Shown piece by piece: positions 42,773-50,469 of a stretch of 56,703 nt of DNA; position 1 is the first letter of the stretch; each line of letters starts with the position of its first letter. The DNA comes from Helicobacteraceae bacterium (lineage in GTDB: Bacteria; Campylobacterota; Campylobacteria; Campylobacterales; SZUA-545): contig JAIRKM010000009.1 of the NCBI GenBank assembly GCA_031260125.1, positions 1 to 56,703 of the forward strand, read 5' to 3'. The notes under the pieces were generated by a model. It saw nothing but the letters and a program-made list of their open reading frames with translations. It was not told where the DNA came from and ran no database searches. The position numbers were made by a program, and so were the translations under genes.

Positions 42773-43283
42773 GGTCAACTCCCGCGTCCGACTGACCGGA
42801 GTAATCAAAAACCTGCTGCCCGTCTGCCGCCGAATAAAAAGAAACGTTTGATGTGGTGAAGATTGAATCCAGCAATGGCCTGAACATATAATTAAAGACT
42901 TGCGGCGACTGCGAATACCCTTTAACTTTTAGCGAATCCTCCGTCATTGTTAATTCAATTAGATATATCTGATCGGGTACGAGATTCAACACGCTCGTTA
43001 AACTTTTCCTTACCGCCGTATTTCGTGCCGCTGTGTGGGTTGCGATTTCGATATCTTGGAGGGTTATGCTTATCTGCGCCTCAATGTCTCTGATCGTTGC
43101 GACAGATTCGTTTATCGTTTTGTTGTTTGATTTAATCTCCAACTCAAGCGCGGCAATATATATAGAAAAAGCAAACTTAACCACGAAAAAGAATAAAAAG
43201 ATCGACAGCACAAAAACACACCATAACTTCGTGTCTGTGGCGAGCATTTGTTTTGGTCGCGCCTTTGTGATTGAGTAGCTCAT
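42762..43283 (-). CDS. PilN-like membrane protein
   Basis: About 173 residues: a short cytoplasmic N-terminus (SYSITKARPKQML), one helix (~20–45), a coiled coil (EIKSNNKTINESVATIRDIEAQ), then a small domain with PDQIYLIELTMTEDSLKVKGYSQSPQVFNYM, matching the PilN/GspL periplasmic part. The PilN INLLP peptide that binds PilM is not obvious. The ATG at 43283 overlaps the PilM-like stop as ATGA and has GGAGG ahead. It probably pairs with the downstream PilO-like protein. Confidence 0.65.
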   Translation of the reverse strand: MSYSITKARPKQMLATDTKLWCVFVLSIFLFFFVVKFAFSIYIAALELEIKSNNKTINESVATIRDIEAQISITLQDIEIATHTAARNTAVRKSLTSVLNLVPDQIYLIELTMTEDSLKVKGYSQSPQVFNYMFRPLLDSIFTTSNVSFYSAADGQQVFDYSGQSDAGVDLVK

Positions 43284-44341
43284 AACGCCGCCTCCGCGAC
43301 TGCCAGCGCGCATATCGATTCACTTAGGTCAATATCAATTATCTGCGATTCCACGCATAGTTCTTCTTTGAAAAATTTACCAATGCCCTTTGCCGCTCCA
43401 TGCGTGTCGAAAATATAGGCGTTTGACACGAATCCGCTCTTAAAGTGATCGTTTTTATAGAAGGCGTTCAACGAGTTTTTTATAAAATTAAACAGAAGCA
43501 TATCCCGCTTTATATTGGTTTCCAGCACCTCCTTGTCAAGATCGAATTGCGGAGCCTCTTCGGGCGCGCTGAGTTCCGGCATTTCGGGTTTTCCCATATT
43601 TGACGGATCGTCGGAAGCTATAAAGGTATTGAGGTCTTCAATAGTGTTAAAATCATCGCTTATGTTGTCCAGCTCCACAACTTCGCTATTTATGTCGTTT
43701 ACATTCATCGGTTCGCCAAATATGTCGCCTAGATCGTTACTCTCAATCATATCTTCCACTTCGTCGTCAAATTTGAAGTGGGAGCTGTATGTTAGGATAT
43801 CTCCGTTGTAAATCACAAGCGTTACTGATGTTTTGTCGTACAGCAGATAGACCTCCGATTCGCTGTTCATCAGGGCAAGGCTCATTTTATCTCTAAGATA
43901 GTCGATCACACATTCCGTAGGAAATATATAATCGATTCCTTCCAGCGTGGAAAACCTTTTTTGAATGTCTTCAACGTCATATATACTTCCATATACCGTC
44001 CATCTATCCGAGTTGCTTAAAGTAACAATTTTATCAACCTCAATGGACATCGCTTTAAAGAAATTTGGATCGGCGCCCGGGATCGCGCCCTGATTTATGC
44101 TTGAGAGCGCCGTCGCCGTGTACGCGTATGTGTTATGCTTCTCGGTTCTTTGCAGATAATCAACCATTAGCTGGCTCGGATTGCCGTTTGGCGACTCAAA
44201 CTCTCTTTTCTCTCTTTTAATCAGCTTGCGATTTTGATATATCTCTGTTGTGATTTCCGCCTTATTCGCGTTTATAACTATTCCTATGTACGCGATTCTC
44301 GCAAACTGAAACGCTATGTCGAGAAACAGCTTGCCGAGCAT
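43280..44341 (-). CDS. PilM-like actin-fold pilus assembly protein with an acidic insert
   Basis: A 353-residue soluble protein, an actin/Hsp70-like fold by pattern (IGIVINANKAEITTEIYQN; EVYLLYDKTSVTLVIYNGD). In type IV pilus systems PilM binds the N-terminus of PilN on the cytoplasmic face. Between ~residues 191 and 270 lies a very acidic, low-complexity stretch (EVEDMIESNDLGDIFGEP and following) that I do not recall from standard PilM proteins. The nucleotide-binding motifs are weak, so ATP binding is uncertain. First of three coupled pilus-platform-like genes, just downstream of a recombinase gene. Confidence 0.62.
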   Translation of the reverse strand: MLGKLFLDIAFQFARIAYIGIVINANKAEITTEIYQNRKLIKREKREFESPNGNPSQLMVDYLQRTEKHNTYAYTATALSSINQGAIPGADPNFFKAMSIEVDKIVTLSNSDRWTVYGSIYDVEDIQKRFSTLEGIDYIFPTECVIDYLRDKMSLALMNSESEVYLLYDKTSVTLVIYNGDILTYSSHFKFDDEVEDMIESNDLGDIFGEPMNVNDINSEVVELDNISDDFNTIEDLNTFIASDDPSNMGKPEMPELSAPEEAPQFDLDKEVLETNIKRDMLLFNFIKNSLNAFYKNDHFKSGFVSNAYIFDTHGAAKGIGKFFKEELCVESQIIDIDLSESICALAVAEAAL

Positions 44342-45198
44342 TAGCTTTTCCCGCCGCAGAGGGGGTGAGAGGCAATATAGCTTTTCAGCTTTGCCGATGA
44401 GGAGAGCTTTGTATATATTTCGGTGGTGGAAAGCTGGCTATGCCCCAGAATTTCGCTTACGTCGGTGATCCTCGCGCCGCGATTTAATATCTCTGTGGCA
44501 AACGAATGACGGAGCTGATGGGGAGTCACCTTTAACCCAACCCTTTCAAACGATTTAACAATTCTATATCTTAGTTGATTTTCACTTAACGGCTTTGCGT
44601 TATCTTCAAAGAGATAGGTTTTGGGATTTGTAAGCGCGATATACCTCTCGATCTTTTGGCGCAGATCGTCAAACATCGGAACTTCCCTGCTTTTGTTTCC
44701 CTTACCCGTTATGCGGATAAAGCAATCGCCGATATCGGTCAGCTTCAACTTCACGGCTTCGCCTATGCGTATTCCAAGCGCGTAGAAGCAGTAGACGATA
44801 AACGCCCCTTCGCCGCCCGCGTTCAGCGCCTCCTCAATGCGCTTGTGCGGCACGGGTTTTGGCAGGCTTTTAGGAGTCCTGACCGAGTTGCAGTTGATGG
44901 CGTGGAAGCTATCCCCTCTCTCTTTAAGGAAGGCAAAGAACGAACGAACGGCGCTGAGTTTTTTGGACACCGTTTTGGGGCTTTCCCCCGCGATCGCCTC
45001 GCGAAAGGGCATCAGATCGACGATCTTTTTTTTCTCATCTACGATCAGCATATCCGCCGCCGCCTCGAGAATGGGGCGGTAGGTACGCGCCGTCAGCCTT
45101 GCTCGACCTCTGTTTTTTTCGAGAAAGAACATAAACCTATCGATTTGGTTTTTCAAATAGCTCTTTGTAAAGGGCTGTAAATTCTCCGTTGTACTCAT
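44341..45198 (-). CDS. Tyrosine recombinase, XerC/XerD/XerH-like
   Basis: A 285-residue site-specific recombinase. The N-terminal SAM-like core-binding domain (~15–105) is followed by the catalytic domain with ALGIRIGEAVKL (Arg I), ITGKGNKSREVPM (Lys), HQLRHSFATEIL (His and Arg II), LGHSQLSTTEIY (His) and the Tyr nucleophile in that last motif. All catalytic residues are present. AAAGGAAG before the ATG supports this long start despite a 62-nt overlap with the upstream gene. Possibly the chromosome-dimer-resolving Xer of this genome, but it is shorter than the ~355-residue XerH of Campylobacter, and no dif-like site was identified. Confidence 0.87.
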   Translation of the reverse strand: MSTTENLQPFTKSYLKNQIDRFMFFLEKNRGRARLTARTYRPILEAAADMLIVDEKKKIVDLMPFREAIAGESPKTVSKKLSAVRSFFAFLKERGDSFHAINCNSVRTPKSLPKPVPHKRIEEALNAGGEGAFIVYCFYALGIRIGEAVKLKLTDIGDCFIRITGKGNKSREVPMFDDLRQKIERYIALTNPKTYLFEDNAKPLSENQLRYRIVKSFERVGLKVTPHQLRHSFATEILNRGARITDVSEILGHSQLSTTEIYTKLSSSAKLKSYIASHPLCGGKS

Positions 45199-45640
45199 CT
45201 GCTTCCTTTACCAGACTCTTTGGGGTCATATACCCGGCGCCGCCTAGCTTTGCGTACTCGTAAATCGCCGTTTCTAGTATCAACTTTATCTTCAAAGCGT
45301 CCACGTCGGCAGCAGCCGATATTTGTCCTATCTGCTCCTTGTATTCTCTGGCGTTTTTTATGTAGCGCTCGTATTTGATCGCCCTCTTTGCCTGCTCTAT
45401 GACGGTGTGAGCCATCATGTTGTACGCGTTTTTCTCGTAAACCGCCTCCGCGAGGACAAGCGACTGCTCGTACTGCCCGCTTTCAAAGAGCCGCTTTGCC
45501 TCTTTCGCGTCCGAGTACGAAGGATCGTAAAAGAAGAAAACGACTAGCAAAACAGCGCCGATCGCCGCGGCGATCAGGAGCGGCAGATTATATTTCAATT
45601 GCCTCAAGCGCCTGTCTGATTCTCTGTTTTGATTCATCAT
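45137..45640 (-). CDS. Small membrane-anchored protein with TPR-like helices
   Basis: A 167-residue protein with a basic N-terminus (ESDRRLRQLKYN), one membrane helix (~18–40, LPLLIAAAIGAVLLVVFFFY) and a helical domain with AKRLFESGQYEQSLVLAEAVYEKNAYNMMA, a tetratricopeptide-like hairpin. The extramembrane part probably faces the periplasm. An unassigned gene is found at this position in related genomes between DUF374 and later genes. The start is uncertain (ATG at 45640 or 45637, or TTG at 45598); the first overlaps DUF374 by ~53 nt. Confidence 0.6.
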   Translation of the reverse strand: MMNQNRESDRRLRQLKYNLPLLIAAAIGAVLLVVFFFYDPSYSDAKEAKRLFESGQYEQSLVLAEAVYEKNAYNMMAHTVIEQAKRAIKYERYIKNAREYKEQIGQISAAADVDALKIKLILETAIYEYAKLGGAGYMTPKSLVKEADEYNGEFTALYKELFEKPNR

Positions 45641-46238
45641 TATCCAGCCCTTCTAAGCCAAACGGCTTTCCCGCGCAGAGTGTAATTGTGCCAAAAGGCT
45701 TTGGTATCACAAAACGATCCCAGCTTTTGAGCCGATAAGAGCGTGATGCCTTAAAGCAGATCGGCACTATTTCCGCTCCGCTCTTTTTTGCCGCCATAAT
45801 CACCCCTTCGGCGATCGAGCGCCTTGGACCGCGCGGACCGTCGGGAGTAAACGCCGCGTCGTTGCCCTTTTTGAGTTCGCCGATTGCCGCAAGCAGCGCC
45901 TTTACGCCTCCTCTTGTGGAACTTCCGCGTGTAGCGCCAATCCCCAAATGCTTGACGATCCGCGCGATATATTCACCATCGTTATGTTCGCTGATCATAG
46001 CGAAAACCCTGCGATCTTTTTTATTTTTGCGTAGCCGCCTCCAGCAAAAGGCGGAGAGTAGAATGTACTCGTGCCAGAATACGACGATATAGGGCTTGTC
46101 GGGGTCGAGCCGCTTTATGCCGCTGTGCTTTTTATAGTTGAGCAAATAGATGAGCCGCACGTACAAATAGCCGATCCAGCCGATGATGGCGATTACCCAT
46201 CTGTTGCGCAGAAAACCTCTCTTACCGCGTTTGCTCAA
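45588..46238 (-). CDS. DUF374 acyltransferase-like protein (lysophospholipid/lipid A acyltransferase superfamily)
   Basis: A 216-residue protein with an N-terminal membrane segment (NRWVIAIIGWIGYLYVRLIY). The acyltransferase-like motifs are FWHEYILL (the HX4D-equivalent region), ATRGSSTRGG and FTPDGPRGPRRSIAEG. DUF374 proteins are related to KdtA/LpxL-type acyltransferases and probably modify lipid A or phospholipid in the inner membrane. It overlaps the miaB stop by 17 nt. Corresponds to Cj0457c/HP0270. Confidence 0.85.
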   Translation of the reverse strand: MSKRGKRGFLRNRWVIAIIGWIGYLYVRLIYLLNYKKHSGIKRLDPDKPYIVVFWHEYILLSAFCWRRLRKNKKDRRVFAMISEHNDGEYIARIVKHLGIGATRGSSTRGGVKALLAAIGELKKGNDAAFTPDGPRGPRRSIAEGVIMAAKKSGAEIVPICFKASRSYRLKSWDRFVIPKPFGTITLCAGKPFGLEGLDNDESKQRIRQALEAIEI

Positions 46239-47538
46239 CCGCCTCTCCTATCAGCGCTCCGTTTTTTATTCCCACCGCCCTGACTTTAACAAATTCTCCC
46301 TCTTTCGCCCCGTTGAAAATTCTGAAAGAGTAGAAGTTATGCGATTTTCCATAGAGTGTTTTCCGATCGTCCGCAAGCTCCAAAAAAACGTCAAATTCCT
46401 TGCCTATCTGCGCGTCCATCGCTTCGTTGAGCTGTTTTTTGTATAGCGAGTGTATCCGCCACAGCCGTTTAGAGGCCGTCTTATCTTCAACCCGATCGCC
46501 CATCAGCGCGGCGGCGGTAAGCTCTCGCGGAGAGAATTTGAACGAAAAAAGCTGCTCAAATTTCACCTGCCGCATAACGTCTAGCGACTCCTCAAAGTCC
46601 TCCTCGCGCTCTCCGGGAAAGCCGACTATGATGTCGGTGGAGATCGTGGCGTCCTTGACCATCTCCCTGACTTTCAGGGCGCGATCCAAATACCACTCCT
46701 TGGTGTATCCGCGCCGCATCGCTCGCAAGATTTTTGTCGAGCCGCTTTGAAGCGGAATGTGAATGTGCTTGCATATCTTGGGATTGTCGGCAAAAACCCT
46801 CAAAAACCGATCGTCGATGTGCAACGGGTGCGGCGACTGAAAGCGAATGCGCTTGAGCCCGTCAATTTGGCTTATCTCTTCGAGAAGCTCTGGGAAATCG
46901 ATCTTTTTATGCGGCGAGCTGAAGCGGCTGCCGTAGCTGTTTACGTTTTGTCCGAGCAGCACGACTTCCACCGCTCCGCTCTCCACCGCCTTTTTTGCCT
47001 CGTTGAGGATCAGTTTTGATGGAATGCTGATCTCTTTGCCGCGTGTCGCGGGAACGATACAGTAGGCACACTGCTTATCGCAGCCGATCGAAATGTTGAT
47101 CAACGCCCTGTATTTGTTGAACCTGCCTTCGGCAAAAGCAAATTCGCTCTCGTCGTAGCCGGTGCCGGTAAAGACCGATCGGCTGTTTTTGATCGCCTCT
47201 GTGATTTTAGACACGTTCCTCGCGCCTAGCACAAAATCCACGTAGGGAGCCCGTGCGAAAATCTTTTCGCCCAGCGCGGAGGCGGTGCAGCCGCAGACCC
47301 CTATCTTTGCACGTTCTTTGCGAATGAGGTTAAACGCGCCAAGCTCCGAAAAAAGCTTAGCCACCGGTCTCTCCCGCACGCTGCATGTGTTGATCAAGAT
47401 CAGATCGGCTTCTTCCGCTCTATCCGTCCGCTCGTAGCCCTCTTTTTCGCGAAGCTCAGCGAAAAGATGCTCGCTGTCGCGCTCGTTCATGGCGCAACCA
47501 AGCGTTTTGATGAAAACCTTTGGAGACAGAGTAGTCAA
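46222..47538 (-). CDS. miaB: tRNA-2-methylthio-N6-dimethylallyladenosine synthase
   Basis: A 438-residue radical SAM methylthiotransferase acting on i6A37 of tRNAs. Three domains: an N-terminal MTTase domain with cluster Cys in KTLGCAMNERDSE, INTCSVRERP and VCGCTAS; the radical SAM core with GCDKQCAYC (~residue 150); and a C-terminal TRAM domain (~375–438). The TTG start lies immediately after the stop of the HP0268-like gene, with no separate ribosome-binding site visible, so translation is probably coupled. Equivalent to HP0269/Cj0458c. Confidence 0.94.
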   Translation of the reverse strand: MTTLSPKVFIKTLGCAMNERDSEHLFAELREKEGYERTDRAEEADLILINTCSVRERPVAKLFSELGAFNLIRKERAKIGVCGCTASALGEKIFARAPYVDFVLGARNVSKITEAIKNSRSVFTGTGYDESEFAFAEGRFNKYRALINISIGCDKQCAYCIVPATRGKEISIPSKLILNEAKKAVESGAVEVVLLGQNVNSYGSRFSSPHKKIDFPELLEEISQIDGLKRIRFQSPHPLHIDDRFLRVFADNPKICKHIHIPLQSGSTKILRAMRRGYTKEWYLDRALKVREMVKDATISTDIIVGFPGEREEDFEESLDVMRQVKFEQLFSFKFSPRELTAAALMGDRVEDKTASKRLWRIHSLYKKQLNEAMDAQIGKEFDVFLELADDRKTLYGKSHNFYSFRIFNGAKEGEFVKVRAVGIKNGALIGEAVEQTR

Positions 47539-47781
47539 TTAAAACACATGTACCTGATAGAGATAGTCATCTTGGTCAAGACCATAGCGTATCTCTCTAA
47601 AATACACGTTAAGCCCATGACCTTCAAATTTCTTGATCGCCTCCATCAAGTCCTTGTGGCTGTTGGTTTTATCGAAGTAAAAAAATGCGTTGGCGTCCTC
47701 CTTGAGCGACTCAAGGAGTTTGTCGAACGATATAGTTTTCGGTTTCGTGTTCAAATCTATCCTGGCAAGTTTGAGTTCCAT
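47539..47781 (-). CDS. HP0268-like small protein (putative Smr-like nuclease)
   Basis: An 80-residue protein beginning MELKLARIDLNTKPKTISF, the same length as H. pylori HP0268, which has been described as a nicking endonuclease/RNase with an Smr-like fold. AAAGG lies 7 nt before this ATG; an in-frame ATG 27 nt earlier has no such site. The sequence KKFEGHGLNVYFREIRYGLDQDDYLYQVHVF is the conserved C-terminal half. It heads an eight-gene operon and is divergent from nusA. Nuclease function is from the literature on the homologue, not shown here. Confidence 0.82.
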   Translation of the reverse strand: MELKLARIDLNTKPKTISFDKLLESLKEDANAFFYFDKTNSHKDLMEAIKKFEGHGLNVYFREIRYGLDQDDYLYQVHVF

Positions 47782-47816
47782 CGTAAAACCTTTAAGCCCA
47801 AAATTCAAAAGGCGCG

Positions 47817-47822
47817 ATCATA
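47817..47822 (-). promoter_or_regulatory. −10 element for the HP0268-like–miaB operon
   Basis: TATGAT on the minus strand, 36 nt ahead of the HP0268-like ATG, within a direct repeat (ATACTAAAA twice). The same 126-nt divergent gap holds a possible nusA −10 (TATATGAT near 47871) on the plus strand. Confidence 0.4.
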
Positions 47823-47907
47823 CTAAAATGATACTAAAAGCCTCTTTAATGAGCTGTTAAGCCTCTGGCGTATATGATTATTCCCAATTTTTGAGGAGCG
47901 AACGGTT

Positions 47908-49014
47908 TTGGAAAAGATGCTTGATATTATCGATGCCATCGCCAACCAAAAGGGGTTGGAGACCAGCGCGGTTTACGAGGTCGTAAAGAACGCCTACATC
48001 AATACCGCCAAGCGCACGCTGGGGCAGGATGTGAACTTTGACGCGGAGATCGACAACGAGCAGAGAACCTATCGTCTTTATCAAAAGATCGAGGTGGTCG
48101 CGGACGACGACGAGCGGCTTTCGGAGGAGGACGGCGAAAACTATATCTCGTTAAAAAACGCGCTCAAGGACGACGCGGAGGCGGAGATAGGCGACGAGAT
48201 CAAGGTGGAGATCAGTCTGGAATCGTTTGGGCGCACGGCGGCGATGACGCTTCATGGCGAATTGGAAAGGGCGTTGCAGAAACTGACGGAAGACGCGGTG
48301 TTTGACAACTACAAATCAAAACTTGGCAGATTGATCTCCGGCGTTGTAACGAGAATCGACAGCGAGGGCAATACGTACATCGAGATGGGAGAGGTTAGGG
48401 CGGTGCTGCCCAGAAAAAACCGCATAAAAGATGAAAAATTCAAAGTGGGAGACACGGTAAAAACGATCGTCCGCCGCGTAACGATGAATATACGCGAGGG
48501 GATAAGGATAGAGCTTAGCCGCACGACTCCGAAGTTTTTGGAGGAGCTTCTGGCGCTTGAGGTGCCGGAGATCGCGGATGGATCGATCGCGATCGAGAGA
48601 TGTGCGCGCATTCCGGGCAGACGGGCGAAGGTGGCGCTTTACAGCAACAAGCCGCATATCGATCCGGTCGGCGCGACGATTGGCACGAAGGGGATACGGA
48701 TCAACGCCGTAAGCAGGGAGCTAAAAGACGAAAACATAGACGTGATCGGTTACTCCTCAACGCCGGAGGTGTTTGTAAGCCGCGCTATGAGTCCCGTAAC
48801 GGTAAACAACGTGATATGCGATGATAAAAAGGCGATCGTGCTGATCGACAGCGATCAGAAGGCAAAGGCAATCGGCAAGGACGGGATCAACATACGGCTG
48901 GCTTCTATGCTCACGGGCTATGAGATAGAACTGCGCGAGAGCGGCACGGGCGCGTTGAGCGGCGAGGAAAAATCAGGCGACACAAGCGTTTTAAGCGCGC
49001 TGTTTTTGGAATAG
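47908..49014 (+). CDS. nusA: Transcription termination/antitermination factor NusA
   Basis: A 368-residue RNA-polymerase-binding factor. The N-terminal domain (~1–125) is followed by S1 (~135–200, GVVTRIDSEGNTYIEMG), then KH1 and KH2 (~200–345, with GATIGTKGIRINAV and AIGKDGINIRLAS). The C-terminal acidic repeats of E. coli NusA are absent, as usual outside gammaproteobacteria. Starts at TTG with GAGGAG ahead. Not in the common rimP–infB context; divergence from the miaB operon matches Campylobacter. Confidence 0.94.
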   Translation: MEKMLDIIDAIANQKGLETSAVYEVVKNAYINTAKRTLGQDVNFDAEIDNEQRTYRLYQKIEVVADDDERLSEEDGENYISLKNALKDDAEAEIGDEIKVEISLESFGRTAAMTLHGELERALQKLTEDAVFDNYKSKLGRLISGVVTRIDSEGNTYIEMGEVRAVLPRKNRIKDEKFKVGDTVKTIVRRVTMNIREGIRIELSRTTPKFLEELLALEVPEIADGSIAIERCARIPGRRAKVALYSNKPHIDPVGATIGTKGIRINAVSRELKDENIDVIGYSSTPEVFVSRAMSPVTVNNVICDDKKAIVLIDSDQKAKAIGKDGINIRLASMLTGYEIELRESGTGALSGEEKSGDTSVLSALFLE

Positions 49015-49317
49015 CGCGCAATCTTGCCCGCGGCTTGCGGGAGCCAAAGGCGCTAAAGCGCGTCCGGACTGCGGCGCGGCGCCTTGAAACTTGCGGCGGC
49101 TGTGCGCCGCTGTACTGCGGCTGTCTGCGCTTTTGCGATCCGCGCCGCAAGCGCGCTTAAACCAAACTCCGGTAGATAGCTTGCGGCAGAATCCACTCGG
49201 CAAAGGAGCGGGCTTATTTGATTTCTGTAATTTTTCTTAACAAATAATTCACTAAGCTATGTTTAAGGATATGCTGGTTAGCATTTCAAGATCACTGTAT
49301 TACGGAGGTAGGCACAC
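49015..49317 (+). promoter_or_regulatory. Intergenic region with hydrogenase operon promoter
   Basis: No gene seen in these 303 nt. The first ~150 nt are GC-rich with small hairpins (CCCGC/GCGGG at ~49028, GCGGCG/CGCCGC at ~49093), possibly ending nusA transcription. From ~49215 the sequence turns AT-rich (TTGATTTCTGTAATTTTTC…AAGCTATG), the likely hyd promoter with −10 near 49255. In the leader, ATGCT and AGCAT (49271–49284) form a small perfect hairpin. GGAGG precedes the hydA ATG. No clear FNR, CRP or Fur site was recognised. Confidence 0.45.
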
Positions 49318-50454
49318 ATGGTGTATCAAGAACTTTATGATCGCCTTGCGGCGCGGTTGGACGCGCTTTCAAAGGCGCCGAAGATCAACGGCAGAAAGCC
49401 GATTGGCGAGGCGTTGGAGGAGAGCGGAATCTCCCGACGCGATTTTATGAAATGGTCGGCGGGCGTAACGGCGCTTTTGTCGTTGCCAGCGTCCTTTACG
49501 CCGTTGGTGGCGGAAGCGGCGGAGCTGACCGATCGTATTCCTCTTGTCTGGCTACACATGGCGGAATGCACGGGCTGTAGCGAAAGCCTGCTTCGTAGCG
49601 ACGCGCCTACGATCGACAGTTTGATTTTTGATTACGTCTCGTTGGAGTATCACGAAACGGTAATGGCGGCAAGCGGTTGGCAAGCCGAACACAACCTTGA
49701 AGAGGCGATCAAGAATTATAAGGGCAGATATATCCTGATGGTAGAAGGCGGCATTCCGGCCGGTTCCAGCGAGTTTTATCTGACGGTGGGACCTCATGGC
49801 AAAAGGGGCGCGGAACACGCGAGAGAAGCGGCGGCAAACGCGGCGGCGATCTTCGCGATCGGAACCTGTTCCAGCTTTGGCGGCGTTCAAGCGGCGTCTC
49901 CAAACCCCACAAACGCGCAACCGCTTAGCAAAATCACCAATAAACCCGTCATCAACGTGCCGGGCTGTCCGCCTAGCGAAAAGAATATCGTGGGCAACGT
50001 GCTTCATTACATTCTCTTTGGGACGCTTCCAGCCCTTGATATTTACAACCGCCCCAAATGGGCGTATGGTTTGCGCATTCACGATCTGTGCGAACGGCGT
50101 GGACATTTCGACGCGGGCGAGTTTGTCCAGCAGTTTGGCGACGAAGGCGCGAAAAACGGCTACTGCCTCTATAAAGTCGGTTGCAAAGGGCCATATACCT
50201 TCAACAACTGTTCGCGAGAGCGGTTCAACCAGCACACCTCGTGGCCTGTTCAAGCCGGACACGGCTGCATCGGTTGCTCCGAGCCGAATTTTTGGGACGC
50301 AATGGGCCCGTTTGAAGAGCCGCTTGCGAGCAAACTCTACCACTCCATCGACGCGGACGCTACGGCGGATAAAGTCGGCGTGGCGCTTTTGACCGTTACG
50401 GCGATAGGCGTAGCGGCACACGCGGCTATATCCGCGCTTAAAAAGCCAGAGTAA
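49318..50454 (+). CDS. hydA: Uptake [NiFe] hydrogenase small subunit
   Basis: A 378-residue Fe–S subunit of a group 1 periplasmic, membrane-bound H2-oxidising hydrogenase. The Tat motif SRRDFMKW is at residues 39–46, followed by a hydrophobic stretch and the cleavage region near VAEAAE. Cluster-binding Cys are visible in AECTGCSES, GTCSSFGG, PGCPPSEKN, and the distal cluster region CKGPYTFNNCS and GCIGCSEP. A C-terminal hydrophobic anchor (VGVALLTVTAIGVAAHAAI) attaches it to the membrane next to HydC. Electrons pass from HydB to the cytochrome b. First gene of hydABCDE. Confidence 0.96.
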   Translation: MVYQELYDRLAARLDALSKAPKINGRKPIGEALEESGISRRDFMKWSAGVTALLSLPASFTPLVAEAAELTDRIPLVWLHMAECTGCSESLLRSDAPTIDSLIFDYVSLEYHETVMAASGWQAEHNLEEAIKNYKGRYILMVEGGIPAGSSEFYLTVGPHGKRGAEHAREAAANAAAIFAIGTCSSFGGVQAASPNPTNAQPLSKITNKPVINVPGCPPSEKNIVGNVLHYILFGTLPALDIYNRPKWAYGLRIHDLCERRGHFDAGEFVQQFGDEGAKNGYCLYKVGCKGPYTFNNCSRERFNQHTSWPVQAGHGCIGCSEPNFWDAMGPFEEPLASKLYHSIDADATADKVGVALLTVTAIGVAAHAAISALKKPE

Positions 50455-50469
50455 TTAGGAGAAAGCATT

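Noticed and set aside
49259-49450. Possible upstream open frame overlapping hydA
   Set aside because: Lacks a ribosome-binding site and runs out of frame into hydA; no conserved features.
49552-50421. Open frame of 289 codons on the minus strand inside hydA
   Set aside because: Shadow of the hydrogenase small subunit gene; no ribosome-binding site or family signature.
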